Below, piece after piece: positions 1 to 12,461 of a stretch of DNA of 64,000 bases; the first letter of the stretch is position 1; every line of letters begins with the position of its first letter. The DNA is from Parapristionchus giblindavisi. Taxonomy: Eukaryota > Nematoda > Chromadorea > Rhabditida > Diplogasteridae. The notes under the pieces were generated by a model, which saw only the letters and a program-made list of their open reading frames with translations, did no database searches and was not told the origin of the DNA. Location: assembly GCA_943737045.1 (NCBI GenBank), contig CALSFV010000292.1, positions 1 to 64,000 on the forward strand. The letters are read 5' to 3'. A program made the translations under genes and the position numbers.

Positions 1-39
1 TGTAGTGGTAAAATTCGCGCATTTTTCTTAAAGTATCTC

Positions 40-49
40 TCCTCTCTCC

Positions 50-120
<71 letters not shown>

Positions 121-130
121 GTCTCTCCTT
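40..130 (+). repeat. (CT)n-rich tract
   Basis: Imperfect CT run with ccctctct variants at the left edge. Confidence 0.9.
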
Positions 131-266
131 AACCACAAATAACGCGCACGCTCTTATTGTTAGGGGGTGGATGTGCGAGCAGAACAAGAAGAGTGAGAGA
201 GAGTGACGTAAAGGGCGAGAGCTCGAGAACTATAATTGTCCGTCTATTGTATATATGAATGTAGCA

Positions 267-386
267 TTAAAGGCACATCCCAACCTCATTTTACTCTCCG
301 CATTGGCAATGCTCTCTCGCAGACACAGTAAGCGAGAGAGTGTGGCCAGAGCGAAGAGTTTCAAATTAGCTTGGGTATCACTTTAA
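267..386. mobile_element. MITE family A
   Basis: Near-palindrome of ~120 bases with ends TTAAAGgcacaccccaagct and inner arms ctctccgcattggcaat / gagagagtgtggccagag around a gacaaagaaag loop. Defines family A. Confidence 0.75.
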
Positions 387-2494
387 GAGAGAGAAACGGT
401 AAAATAATATAATTCATGAGCAATGCATGCTACGATCGTGTAATCGCAGCTGCTTTTTCCTCATATATCAGCTCTATCCCTTCAAACTATCTAACGCTTT
501 AAAAATCTTGAAGCAACCCTGAGAGGTCAGATAGATATTTTGTTATTATTAAGATCTTCCTAATCTTATTGTCCATAAACACCTCGATTCTAATGTAAAA
601 CTGACCAAGAAAGTGATTTTACGAGTGCTTCCTTGAATAAAGTGCGCCATTTAAAACGAAATTTTTGACATTTAAAAAACGAAAAAATAATCGCGTTGTC
701 TTTCTACAATTTCTCGAATATCAATGAGCATAGATATTTTCGTCCAAATCTCTTATAAATCGATAAAAGACAATATTATACTAGTATGGTATTAAGTCCC
801 GTCACGCTATGACATCAAACTGGTTGGGTCGAACGATTGCATAACCCACAAAGCTAACTCAACGTTCTATTCACATTATTTCTCGGTTATCTCAGAGAGC
901 ATAACACGATGATCCATCACTCAATTTAATAAAAAGACAAAAATACGCGTCTGGGCGCGGAACCCAACCCGAACCCGAACCCGGGTGATTCTCGTACCAA
1001 CCTCGATGTGCACTGGGAGCGTCGTGGTGACGGGATTGAGATGGACGTCAGAGAATAAAGACGACCGCTCCTTACGAAGGCAGGCTGCATGAATGAAAAA
1101 ACGTGTTTGATTATAATAAACAAAATGCACGGGCGAATAAAATTTACATTTTTGAGAGCGATAATGTAGATAAGACAATTTCTTCGAAGTTTATGTTGAT
1201 TCAATAAGGAACACTTAATGCTCTCAACTTGGCAGAGAATAAAAAAATATCGACATGATTTTGGGGAAGGCAACAGTGAAGAAACCGTACGATTCACTCT
1301 CACTGATGTTGGATCTTTGATGTCTAACGCAGAAAGAGATTGGCGAAATAGCGTGCGAAACGGAGAGAGTACGGGCCAAAACGTGAATTCGATCGATAAT
1401 AAGAACGGTAAAGCAGCACAACAACACAATAGGAACAGGAAGATACGATGGTGGCGCAAAGTCAAAGTGAAATGAGTGAAGGTGAGAGTTGAGATGAGAG
1501 GAGGCAAGCACTTGACAAAGTTGGTACATGTCTATAATGTCTATAAGTGGAATGGAGACTATGGGTAAATACTTGATCATATTAAAGACCCCCGGGGACA
1601 CTCAGACGGTGCCTAGTAGCCAAAAGCCGATTGATCCTAGGCAGAAATCTCAGTGGCACTACTTCAGAATAGGGATGAACACCGGGCAAATCCAAAGGGA
1701 CATAAAAAATGAAATTAACACAGAGGAAAGGACGTTTATATTAGGCAATTATACTATTATGTTGGACCTTATTCTGAAGTAGTGCCATCTCTGTTACGGT
1801 AGCCAGATATATGAATGATTTATCAAAGAGGGATTGAATCTCATAGGGCAGGGTGGGGGACAATAAAGGGGGGAGGAGGGGTGGTGGTTAGTGTGCTTAA
1901 GCCTATTCTGTCGAGATGAATCGCAATGTCTCTGCGTCTCTCCGATCTGAATACTCTCTCACTCCACTCTAACCACTCTACACTCTCTCTCCGTTCTGTG
2001 CTCTCTCGCCCCTTTCTAACTCTCAGGGCCCTACATGAAACAGTGCTCTCGTAGCGCAGAATTTGACTACCTGACTCTCTCACAATACCTGTTCTCTCTA
2101 GTTCTCTTTCTATCTTTATCTGCTACTCTCTCACATTTGTACACTCTTTCTCCGTCTCTACCATCCTCTCACTCTCGCCCACTTTTACTCTCCGTTATGT
2201 CAAAAGGACGAATAACTGGGTATGGAACGTCATAGGTTGCCATTTATTGCCCCAGGCGATGGGTTCTCTCTCTCTACCTTTCTCCACCACATTCAACATA
2301 CCAGTTACTTTTTCTGCCTATATGATCTCTCGCACTACCAATGGGCTCTAGTCTTGAAACAATGAAAAAATTAACAAAAAATGGAAATACGAAGAGAGTC
2401 AAAGCGAGAAGTCATGTTATTTCGCCAAATAGGGGTACGTGGGAGAGGTGAAATTTGAGGAGTCGAAATATAATAACTGGTGGTGGCAGAGAGG

Positions 2495-2743
2495 TTAGGG
2501 TATACCATCAAATGAATTAGACTCTCTGCTCTTGTCAGACTCAACTTTTTTTAGTTTACGAAAATTGTTATGAACGATTTTTTCAAAGTTCAGGAAACTG
2601 GAATTATTTCTCACAGGGAAAGTTATTCCATCATAATTAAGATTGTGATGGAGAAATTCAAGTAAGAAATTTTTGTTGGGGATTTTCAGTGGGCATGAAT
2701 AATGAAAATTAAAGAATACAAAGAGACATTTGATGAGATTCAT
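2495..2743 (-). CDS. Hypothetical ORF, 82 codons
   Basis: AT-rich minus-strand frame with a hydrophobic start (MNLIKCLFVFFNFHYSC) that could be a signal peptide and a basic C-terminal part (FRKLKKVESDKSRES). No splice partners, no recognised domain; could be chance. Confidence 0.22.
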   Translation of the reverse strand: MNLIKCLFVFFNFHYSCPLKIPNKNFLLEFLHHNLNYDGITFPVRNNSSFLNFEKIVHNNFRKLKKVESDKSRESNSFDGIP

Positions 2744-3049
2744 AGATATTTTGACTGTCTAGGCGGGAGATTCTTTGGAAGCTTCAAAGCTTCCTCAATC
2801 TTTCCTCCCTTTCACCGTCCAATCTGAACAAATAAATATGCATATCGATGGGCGGTGGCGCGTGGCTAAACTAACGATGGGGGATAACGTAGACTGACGA
2901 TATTAGCGTCAGTAGGCAAGGCAAGCAATCTTTGTTCCACAGATCTGGTTGCTACTGACATTCTTTGAAAACAGTCGGAGCATCGAATCTTCGATCAAAG
3001 ATCATGATATCGCCCATATACGTTATCTATCGCATCTTTGGATTAATGT

Positions 3050-3082
3050 CAGTCAATCAATCAATCAATCAATCAATCAATT
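3050..3082 (+). repeat. (AATC)n short array
   Basis: Seven to eight tcaa/aatc units. Confidence 0.85.
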
Positions 3083-4027
3083 TATTCATAGCAAGTAATA
3101 ATACTAGATGAAGGGATTCAGTGTACATTAGTTATATTCTTATCAACGTATGCACAAAATGAGATTTTTAAGTTCCGAAGAATCAAATGAAGGGAAAACT
3201 CCGCTTTTTCAACACTCTCTTCTATTTTTCCCTTCTTTTCTTTTCCTTTTGTTTTTGAAGATCACATTAGAAACGCGTGTTTTTTGTGTTTTTTGAAAGA
3301 TCTATTAATAAATGTAATAGAGATCTTTGTTCAAAGTTCAATTTAGTAAGTCTTCGCATGATCAACATCAGTGACAACGGAAAGCAGCTAAAACTTAATG
3401 AAAGCGGAGATACACCATGCAGTAGTTAAGTTAATAGACTATCAGTTGAAGAGAAACGACTATGAGAAGATAAGACCAAATCAGGAAAAGGTCAACAATG
3501 ATCTAATTAAAATAACGACTTAATTAAATACATGACGCAAATGAAAAGGACGAAACTTTCACCAAAAGGGAGACAATCATCAGTGAAATATCAATCACTA
3601 CAAAGCGACAGTGTGCTTGGAATGAATCATGGGTGGATTTCCTAACTGATAACAGGAATACCTCGGTCTCTTGAAACTCTCCGCGTTATCCACACTCTCT
3701 CGCTTCATTATCTATGAGAATGGGTGGACATTTCCAATGAGATTGGAAATTCTTAATCAAATAACATTTTTAAATATTAAATTGAGGAACTAGTCACTGA
3801 ATACGACAAGAAACTTTAGCAACTGCGAGTAAAAGAGAAAAAGATGTACTGGTTTGCTCTGGAAAAAGATCTGCAAGACATTTCTCCCTATCTTTATTTC
3901 GGAGCAGCTCAATCTGTATAGAAACCAAAATGAAATCAGTGGGGGTAAACCTCCCATATGATACACACGTTCGTTTAATAGTAAAAGGAATCTAGGTCAA
4001 CCTTGACAAATAGTTAGGCAGGGTTGG

Positions 4028-4146
4028 TTGGAGAGACTGTCAATCAGTTGTTTCTTCATAGAACTATGATCTCTCATTGACAAAGAAATGAGGAAATAGC
4101 GTGTGTGAAACGAAGAGATCACTGTTGACAGACGGTTACGCTCCAT
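4028..4146. mobile_element. Decayed MITE family B, reverse
   Basis: gaaatagcgtgtgtgaaacgaagag and the flanking gagagac/gatcactgttgacag arms are recognisable remnants. Confidence 0.4.
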
Positions 4147-4503
4147 AAAACCATGAGGTATACTTGGGGATTGGTTGGGTTCCATGCAATAAGCTCTAAT
4201 GCAGAGTAACAATTGAGAAAATGTTTTGAGTGTTATTGTTAAGTTCCTAAGGAACAACACTACCATGTTTATTATTTATAAGGTCAATTTTATAATACTT
4301 GTTCATGTAATTTTATTTTGCATATTTAATGGTTTTAATTTCAATTAAAATCTTCATTTTCATTCTTCATATGTTTCACTTCAATGGAATATGTTTCAAG
4401 TACTGTACTAATCTAGAAATATCACATTTCAGCAATGAACTGCTCGAAAAGTCTTTCAAACATTATTGCATCGTAAAGATATTCCTTATTGTCCGCAGAA
4501 AAT

Positions 4504-4705
4504 GTACTTGTTCCTTGCCACTGGCTGGTAAAACGCAGAAGTATTCTATCGATCATCCACCCTTTGTTTCCCTTCCCTCCTCGCGCTCTCTCTGATCTAC
4601 TTGCTATCCAAGATGGACACTCTCTCTAAACATAGAAATTCATTGTGACTGTGGCTAGCCACTCTCGTACTAAATAAACAAGTGTATTTAATACGGTCAA
4701 TACTC
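4504..4705 (+). repeat. Dispersed repeat E, copy 1
   Basis: ccactggctggtaaaacgcaga, gtattctatcgatcatccac and gaaattcattgtgac are shared in order with 7868-7990. Confidence 0.5.
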
Positions 4706-4847
4706 TGTTTAGTGAGTCTAGATTCAAACTAACAATCACATATTGCGTATTTTGCTCCAAAGATCTAATACCCCTCTTGTCGACAAAGATAGTGCTTGGT
4801 ATAAACGGGTGATTTCAAATCATTATATCTTGACTGTGCTTCTTTAA

Positions 4848-5049
4848 AGACACAACCGAGCAAATTTTACTCTCCGTTCTGGCAACGCTCTCTCGTCGAC
4901 AAAAAGAAAGTGAGAGAGCATTACGAGAGCGAAGAGATTTAAAGGGAGAGTAACCTCTCTTCATTGCGCACACTATTTCTCTGTTCTCTAACAACGAGAG
5001 AGCGTAGAGCGTTGATGAGACCGTTGACAAAGGTTTCAGTGTCTTTAAA
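4848..5049. mobile_element. Composite: family-A half joined to family B
   Basis: 4848-4935 is the left and central part of family A; at 4938 it runs directly into a complete-looking family-B element (ttAAAGGGAGAG to gtctttaaa). Nested insertion or recombination between the two families. Confidence 0.65.
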
Positions 5050-5676
5050 AAATTAGCTCTTGATTTGCCTTTAAGGTATCATAACTGTATCCATGACTTT
5101 CCCTACTTAATCGATGATTACTCCTGATCATGAACACTGACTAGTTGTCACTGTTCTTTTAAAGAATCAGAACTGGTCTCCCCACACGCAGAGAGTATAC
5201 TTTTCACTTGGGCAAATATATTGCGGAACATATGGATACTACCGATTGATCGATGATTCAAGGATTTGCATGATATTGGGTGTTCTGAGAGCAAAAGATC
5301 AAAGATCAAAGATCAAAGATCAGTTGGTGGTTAGAATTCACTATTGATGAAAGAGGCTTCGCGAACACCAGATCAAAATGAGAAAAGAGTTTCTACAAAC
5401 TGTAATTGCCACACATTGCAACAACTCGAACCGCTACACTCAATAAGAGTAGTTGATGAATACGTTTCTATCGCTCGTCTTTCTTGAACATGCCAAACAT
5501 TGATCTAACCGATTTGATTGGTGGAGTGTGGTTGATGTATCAATTGATTTGGTTGTAACATAGACTGACAAAGTCCAGAATAGAATGGAAAAGTGTTATG
5601 GTATTAGGAAATGTTTCATACTTATCAATAGATATGGACAAAAGCCATAGTTTACTCATGCACGTGCACAATATAA

Positions 5677-5777
5677 CACGGGTCTCCTATAAAAGTGTAG
5701 CAAAAACGGCCGGCTATGCCACTAGGAAAAATTTGTCATAGTGGCAGGGCTAGCTACACTTTTACCGGAGACCCGTG
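5677..5777. mobile_element. ~100-bp hairpin element
   Basis: cacgggtctcctataaaagtg / cacttttaccggagacccgtg arms, with a second inner pair gctatgccac / gtggcagggc. No second copy in the window. Confidence 0.6.
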
Positions 5778-5857
5778 ATAATTATCAGAGTGTATCAGAT
5801 CGTATAAGAAGAATGAGGAAGAAGAATTTATTAGAGAATATTATAAAATAAGGAGGG

Positions 5858-6240
5858 CTAATTATAATAAACGCTCTGACCAAATTCTCTGTCGAATAAA
5901 GCGCATGAGAGCAAGGATATCTGTCAAACTTGCGTGAGGGCAACATCGAGAAATGATATGAAAAAAGAGCGAAATGTTAGAGAAGAGGAACGAAGTGAAA
6001 AGGAAAATGAGACATAACAATCGCTGTTTTTTTCTTAGAGAAATGGCAAGTACGAAGGTTTTTTGGTTGCGCGAAACAGGAAAAACATAGATCGGGTGCA
6101 CTATCGAAAGCAATAAGATGGTTGAATCAAGCTTTCGACGACCTTGATTGACGAAAAGCCTCGAACTCTCTAATTATAAGCACGTATAATGCGAGACAAT
6201 CGCTCACTATTTGTCTGCGAGAGAATGTATGATTATTGAT
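5858..6240 (+). repeat. Dispersed repeat F, copy 1
   Basis: Shares long blocks with 8258-8604, e.g. gcgcgaaacaggaaaaaca and gatcgggtgcactatcgaaag. Ends resemble a terminal inverted repeat (ctctgaccaaattctct / gcgagagaatgt). Confidence 0.6.
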
Positions 6241-6408
6241 TGCATTATTGATTATTATTATGATTATCATTATTGATTATTGATCATTATTGATTATTGA
6301 TTATTGATGTATGATTGCGAGAGAATGTATGATTAATGTATGAGAATGTATGAGTACATTGGGGAGGTTTAGGCATATGCGCAGAATGTGCACTTGCGAC
6401 GCGAATGA

Positions 6409-6529
6409 TTAAAGGGCGAGGGACCTCTCTCAATGGCCTCTTCATCGCGCACACTATTTCTCTGTTCTCTAATAACGAGAGAGCGTAGAGCGCGGAATAG
6501 ACCGTTGACAAAGTTGTCAGCCCTTTTAA
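6409..6529. mobile_element. MITE family B
   Basis: ~120-base near-palindrome: TTAAAGGGcgagggacctct, aatggcctcttcat, cgcacactatttctctgttc, then tagaccgttgacaaag to cccttttaa. Confidence 0.75.
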
Positions 6530-7286
6530 GGAAGGAGTGACCAGGGAGAGGGCAGAATAAGAAATAGAGAATCGAAATATGCGCTCAACTACGAATTTAT
6601 ATCCAAGAGTTTGCATAAACAGTGACAGGGTCTGCGTACGTTCAAATGAAATTCTACATCGCCAATCAGAAAATAAGGCAACAATTAAAAAAAAAAGAAA
6701 AAAGCGAGAATAGGTTAGTGATCGGAGGTAAACTATGTACAGTTAGAGTGCGAAAAAACGATGAGTGGGAGAGAGAATAAGACACGAGGCGAGAATGGAG
6801 TAAAGGGTAACCTTCGTGTCAACTAACAGGTTCTTTTGTTGGACGTGTAGGACGATCAAGTACAGTTCGCACAAATTAGATCACCATAACGTACTTACAG
6901 TGGAGTAAGTGAACTATCGAGTGTTGCCGATTATTTCGCTATTTTCTCTGATTTCACATCCGTAAACTTTATGGTAAATTTGTTTCAATTGTTTAAAAGA
7001 TGAAAAACACAGAAGGTTTGCTTGAAAAGAACGACACAAAGAGATGGTAGAGGTTCTCGAAATGTAAATAAATTTGAATGGAAAGTTACTCACAAGTAAA
7101 TTCGCGTCATTCTAGAAAAGAGAAAAGATGACAATGATAAAAAGGTCGCCATGATTGGCATGCTATCCATGATTAATGCAAAAATGAGAATCTACCCTTT
7201 ATAACATTAATTATTTGCCGTAGCCATATTGCTACTTGCTTAAATAATGAAAATCTATTTTGAGGTTCTTCGCTTATATTTCTATC

Positions 7287-7715
7287 TCACGAGAAATTGA
7301 TAGTGTGGCCAGAGCGAAAATGGGCCAATTGTTTACTCTGAGCTTGAAATGCTAATTTAACTTTTTCACTTGTTCCCTCCTTTTCTAGACTACAATTGAT
7401 ATTGATGAAATCTAAAATATGGTATAGCAAAGTACGATGACATCTGAGTAAGAAATAAGAGTAAATGAGTAAGACAACAAACATAAAGTAAATGGAAAAA
7501 TTATTATTTACTGATTTCTCAGCCAGCACATATTTCTGAAACATAGAGGAGTATACAAAAGTTACTATGGTCGCGAAAATCGCATACAACTGAAACATTT
7601 TGCGCACAATCTCCATAGCATATACGATGACTATATAATATATATTACTGACTATCAAGCCACACCCTCTCCAAGTTGTGTGCTGTGGTCTATGTGAGTG
7701 TATCATGCTTATCAA
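7287..7715 (-). CDS. Membrane-protein reading frame, possible chemoreceptor exon
   Basis: An uninterrupted minus-strand frame of ~140 codons in an AT-rich region, with purine-start codon bias typical of coding DNA. It has three hydrophobic segments (LIVSNIYYIVIVYAMEIV, LYAIFATIVTFVYSSMF, YFMFVVLLIYSYFLL) followed by a charged loop with NCSLEKEGTSEKVK. The topology resembles part of a nematode seven-helix receptor (gustatory-receptor-like families have comparable loops), but no family signature is clear. It lies alone between repeats; no companion exons were found, so it may be a fragment or one large exon. The true start is uncertain: the first ATG is four codons in. Confidence 0.4.
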   Translation of the reverse strand: MISMIHSHRPQHTTWRGCGLIVSNIYYIVIVYAMEIVRKMFQLYAIFATIVTFVYSSMFQKYVLAEKSVNNNFSIYFMFVVLLIYSYFLLRCHRTLLYHILDFININCSLEKEGTSEKVKLAFQAQSKQLAHFRSGHTINFS

Positions 7716-7867
7716 TAGGTGATATGAAGATAAGCCCTTGTTTGGTCACAAACGTAAACAATACAATTATCAGTGTATTTAGATGGATTGGAAGCTCGAG
7801 CAGATCATCATATCAGAATAACGAAAAAGGAGATTTCATTCGAGAATATTAATAATGTCAATGTACT

Positions 7868-7990
7868 TGTGAAATTGCCTTGCTACTAGCTGCAAAAGGC
7901 AGAAATATTCTATCGACCAACCCCCTTTCCCTCGAAATTCATTGTGGCTACTACCGTACCAAATAATCAAATGTATTTTGTACGGACAAT
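7868..7990 (+). repeat. Dispersed repeat E, copy 2
   Basis: Shorter copy of the repeat at 4504; adjoins the membrane-protein frame at 7287-7715. Confidence 0.5.
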
Positions 7991-8257
7991 AGGAAAATAT
8001 TCCTGATTTGTTATATGTTATATAAGAAATAAAATTTTAAAAATTGCAGAATTATTTCGAGAAACGAAGTAATTAAAGCTATTTACAAGTTATTGTTAGT
8101 TTGTTAGAAGGTTCAATAGAAGGCATAGAACTGAACTGGTCTTTGAGCTCATTTTGAAAGATTGATTTTCAAGAGCGCAAATTTTCGGGGAAAAACGCTC
8201 TTAGCCAAAATAAATAAATGAAAATAATTGATATAAAATGAGGATTGGTAATTATAC

Positions 8258-8604
8258 TCTTCGATCTGACCAAACTCTCTTGCGATCGACGAAAGCGAGA
8301 ATGCAATAGCTGTCAAACTAGCTACAAAATGAAAAAAGCTCGAAATGATCGAGAAGAGAAATGAAATGAAAAGTAAAAGCAGATAGACACAACAATCACT
8401 GTTGCTTCATAAAGAAATTGAAAGTACGAAGCCTTTTTTGGTGGCGCGAAACAGGAAAAACACAGATCGGGTGCACTATCGAAAGTAAGATGATGCTTGA
8501 ATCAAGCTTTCCACTATTCTTGATTGAACTCGTCAAAGCACGTGTCATGTATCAGAGACAATCTCTCACTTAACTTGTCTGCGAGAGAGTGTGGTCAGAT
8601 CGTG
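8258..8604 (+). repeat. Dispersed repeat F, copy 2
   Basis: Second copy of repeat F; here the terminal pairing is clearer: ctcttcgatctgaccaaact versus gagagtgtggtcagatcg. Likely a third non-autonomous DNA element, ~350 bases. Confidence 0.6.
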
Positions 8605-8872
8605 CAACTATTGTCTATTCTCCCCCATTCTATAATATTTCCTTGCGCAAATCTTCTTCATTATTTATTCAATATATCGTTTTTTACTTGCTGAAACTTC
8701 TTCGCGCTGTATGATAAATAATTAAATAAATAATTAAATTAAATAAACTATCGATTTCGCATATTGATCACTGAATTAACTCCGAAAGCATGGTTGGGTA
8801 AGGGAGAAGATCGGTGACACATATGAAAGCGGAGAATTTGGGTGAAAGATGTGGGATAATAACCGATTAGAG

Positions 8873-8985
8873 CGTATTATATTGTCAAGAGTTTCTTCAT
8901 AGCACACACTATTTCATTGTACTCTTTTGCAAAGAGTGAAACGAGTTGTGAAGAAACTGTTGAGAGGTTTCGCTCCTTGTAGGCA
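8873..8985. mobile_element. Decayed MITE family B
   Basis: tttcttcatagcacacactatttc and gaagaaactgttgagaggttt match family B; both ends are eroded. Confidence 0.45.
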
Positions 8986-9640
8986 TGTTTGGTTCGGACA
9001 AAGATTAAATCGAGGTTAATGCCACTGTTTTAAAGCTTTTAAAAGAAATTGTTACATATTGATTGAGTAGGTATATCTGTAATTCTGCCATTATGGTCCA
9101 CAAGGCAGAACTCACAATGACCGTCAAAATATATCTCGGTAAAAAAAGAAAAATAGAAGCGCAATATGCATCTATTTTTCCTCATTGGAATATGCTGAAC
9201 TGCGGAAAACTCGCAGCAAAACACATAGAAATATTTGTCATTAGGCGATTTAGAGGAAAAGGGTGCACTTATTGTACGTGACATTATCATGATATTCATT
9301 GAAAGAAGTTTTCAATGATTCATTCATTTACACCTTTTTGTCCTTTTTAGAATGACGATCAATTCGTTGCGCAGAGGAAGAAGAAATAAAGAGAAAGTTG
9401 TCTGTCCGGTAAAGCAGTGAATCAGTTTATTTTAAAGTCTTTTCCGATGACTGGAAATGGTAGTGATAGTCCCGTCCCTCTACCGATAGGCCTCATTAAC
9501 GTAGGAGAAAAGTGGCTTCCAAGAGGAAAAACAATTTAGAAGAGCGGAGAAGAGAAAAGGAACTAAAAGGTAGATGAGACAGACTAAGAAAGATACCAAG
9601 AACGAGTGGACAACAGCCGTAGCTAATAGAAAAGACAACC

Positions 9641-9761
9641 TTAATGGACGGAAACCTTTGTCAACGGTCTCTTCAGGGGCCTACGCTCTCTCGTTGTTAG
9701 AGAACGGAGAAATAGTGTGCGCAATGAAGAGTCCATTGAGAGAGGTCACTCTCCCTTTAAT
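9641..9761. mobile_element. MITE family B, reverse orientation
   Basis: Reverse complement of family B from ggaaacctttgtcaacggtc to ctctccctttaa; the family-typical tagaataatgcg-type core (gaaatagtgtgcgcaatgaa) is intact. Confidence 0.75.
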
Positions 9762-10046
9762 GGACGGAAAACGAAAAACGACTTAGTTTTCCACCTCAAT
9801 GATCAAAATTAATTAATAACCAATGGACATTACTGAAGGTTTGATTATATATTTGTGTACGAAACGAAGTGACACTAACATTACATATAAAAAAATCATT
9901 AGAGTATGAATAATATTGGATAGTTCTAAAAAAAGATAAATTAAATTAAAATTAAATTAAATTAAGTTCAGAAAGCTCTGTCTAGCGTCTGTCTGGCTTA
10001 GAGACTAAATGCAGAAAGGCAAACAATCCCAGCAGATATAGATCAA

Positions 10047-10325
10047 ATGGTGGCTATATATGATCGCTGGCAGCAAGCGAATGGTGAGTCGGAATGCACC
10101 GATGGGTGTGGAAACAAATATTTGTGGGCTAGATCGGGATCGTCTCGAAATGTGGTGAGGATCTCTCGGATTGGTTCAGATGTAAGGGAAGAGAAGAAAA
10201 GAAGACTGGTAGCGACGGAGAATGGGCATGGATACAGAACGAGAAAGGAGGAAGAAGACGAAGAAGAAAGACGTAGTATAGGAAAGGACAAGGATTTTAA
10301 AAGAATACACGGAGATGGGAAATGA
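10047..10325 (+). CDS. Hypothetical Lys/Glu-rich ORF, 92 codons
   Basis: Open frame with a plausible start (MVAIYDRWQQANG) and a charged low-complexity tail (EEEDEEERR). A gtgagt at 10085 and ggttcag before 10180 could excise an in-frame intron of ~95 bases. The purine-rich composition alone could keep the frame open. No homology recognised. Confidence 0.28.
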   Translation: MVAIYDRWQQANGESECTDGCGNKYLWARSGSSRNVVRISRIGSDVREEKKRRLVATENGHGYRTRKEEEDEEERRSIGKDKDFKRIHGDGK

Positions 10326-10706
10326 TGAGATTATAGGTATTCGAAATATCCGAAAATTGATAGAATATGGCTGAATGATTCAACGATGTCCAAAATAAAT
10401 AAATATTCATCAATAATCTGAATGATATGATTTCCGTGATATTCAATGACTTTACTCGTTCCATCCCAAACTAGCGATGATCGCTAGACGTGAATAAATT
10501 ATTATTATTATTATTATACTATTATTATTCAATAAGATCAATTACATATAATCATAGACCATTCAGGCAATATTTAACGTAGTAAAGACTTCGGAGAAAA
10601 TGAAGAGTGAACAAAAAAGTGTACGAAACATTTCTTTCGCTATTTTTTGTTCACTGTCAACGGTGAAACATTGCGAGGAGAAGATACATAACATTTACAG
10701 GGTTCT

Positions 10707-10870
10707 CTAAAATTTTACTGGTGATTGTACATACATATTAAAGAGGACGTTGACGTTAACTTTATAGAGGGGGCGTTGGTGGGGAGCGTCGAGCGTGATT
10801 GAATCACTAGAATCACTATGATCATACGTATTGTGATCTGCATAGTGAACGACAGACATGAACTGCAACT
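10707..10870 (-). CDS. Hypothetical exon or small ORF
   Basis: Minus-strand frame with strong coding-type codon bias (MSVVHYADHNTYDHSDSSDS..., ending NMYVQSPVKF). A gttgcag acceptor lies just upstream of the ATG, so this could be a trans-spliced start or a terminal exon. No partner exon found. Confidence 0.3.
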
Positions 10871-12206
10871 CCAACAAATTTCTTACCATGCAAAATACGT
10901 AATTCTATGACTATGAAAAACTATGAAAAAATGAAAAAAAGTGATTCGCGTAATTCGTAATGCACTATGAAAATACGTAATTCGCTATGGTAACACTTCC
11001 TTATTTGTTTCCTCATTGAGAAAAATCATCAAACCAAAGATATATCCATTATGACATGCGTCCGTTTGCGTTTTTCCATGGCTACTTGGTACAAAGAACT
11101 AGAAGAGACAGTGTCGTTCACGTTTGAGTTATTACAGCTTCAATTTAGTTTACATGAATAGAAAAATAAATAGAATAAAAGCAAAAATGAGCCAAAAAGA
11201 GCCGTATTTTCTCTAATTTCTGTTAGAAAAGTAGCTACTTCTATACAACATTCACGTTTCATTGATCAAAAGTTAATCCAACCATGTCATGGATATTTCG
11301 GGGACAACGTCAAATCCCCTAAAGACAATCCCTGTACGAGTCCGTTCCATCAACGGAACTGATCGGATTATCGTTGCTACCCTACCTTACGGGAATAAAA
11401 AGGCTATCAAGGAACAAAGTACGAGGGAACGTACCTGGGGATTAAGGATTTTTCGATGTTTAGTTACAGAGGTCAACTAGCTGATGAAATGGTTTAAATG
11501 GAGTTAAAAGACTACGGTAACCTGAACCTTCTTTTGAGTTCCTACGGCTCACTGTTAAGAGGCCTGTTCCCTAAGACTCGATCATATTCGACCACCCCCG
11601 GACACGTGCGCTAGCAATGAGAACTGAGTGTCCACACTTGGGTGTTAGGAGTGTCACCGGCCCTTATTACACAAAACACCAGAAACTTCCTGTTTGTGCC
11701 CTCAGGCTATTAAAAAAAAATAATTTTTTTTAAATGTTAAAAATCATACCGCTCTTTGTTCATCTGAAACTGTCGTGGGCATCTACACTTATATATCCCT
11801 TTTCATGCCATATTCCATAATATACGATCTGCTTCTACTCTCAAAATATTATCGAACAACCTTTATTAGCCAAATATCATTCATGCATAAAGATTATAAA
11901 TTAAGATTTATGCGAAAAACATGTTTACATGGAGAATATACGTTACAAATAATAAGCAACAAACTTTAGGAAAAACATAGGTCACGTCTTTGGAAATTTG
12001 GAATATTTCTTGTTTTATTAAAGGAATGCGACCTAGTTTATTCTTTCAAAGATCAAATCTCATGTACCTGTGTATTTGTCTACTTGCGAATGATGTCAAA
12101 CTAGTTGAACTATTTTAACTTCCTTTCTATTTCAAGAGGAACCATACCAAAATAGCCGAAGAATCACGAAAATAGATGGAAAAGGAGGTTAAAGAGCTAG
12201 GGGCAT

Positions 12207-12434
12207 ATGCGTAGAATAAATCCGGATTATCCACCAATGTCTATATTCTATATGAAGATTTATTTGATGCAATTGATAGATAAGTTAAAGGGAATACTAC
12301 AGATAAGTAATGAGTGCACACTGAATAATCGAGTATACGAAGGATATAACCAAATGTATGGTTGGGAAGATGGAGTCGTTTATTTCAATTCAATAGATTT
12401 TACAGTATACATATTCGAATGGGTTACACGGTAA
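12207..12434 (+). CDS. Hypothetical ORF, 75 codons
   Basis: The second half (VYEGYNQMYGWEDGVVYF...) has clear coding-type codon bias and the stop at 12432 lies only ~30 bases from the predicted stop of the minus-strand gene at 12462, a normal convergent layout. It may be a terminal exon of a gene whose upstream exons I could not find. Not recognised. Confidence 0.3.
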   Translation: MRRINPDYPPMSIFYMKIYLMQLIDKLKGILQISNECTLNNRVYEGYNQMYGWEDGVVYFNSIDFTVYIFEWVTR

Positions 12435-12461
12435 CCGGAAAAAAATGAATCGATCGATGAA

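Larger units (their letters stand above)
1..2494. other. Repeat-rich, no confident gene
   Basis: CT microsatellite, one family-A MITE, a CT-rich tract (1930-2190) and a short GGGTTC-type run (963-984). A minus-strand stretch at 1015-1085 has coding-like codons and a gttggt donor but no partner exon. Confidence 0.5.
2744..7286. other. Intergenic, repeats only
   Basis: Contains the AATC array, MITE remnants at 3668-3720 and 4028-4146, repeat E, the A/B composite, the hairpin at 5677, repeat F and a family-B copy. tgattattgat units at 6235-6310. No gene seen. Confidence 0.5.

Noticed and set aside
11289..11480. 63-codon ORF resembling a retroelement protein
   Set aside because: Vague similarity in pattern only; no reverse transcriptase, protease or LTR nearby.
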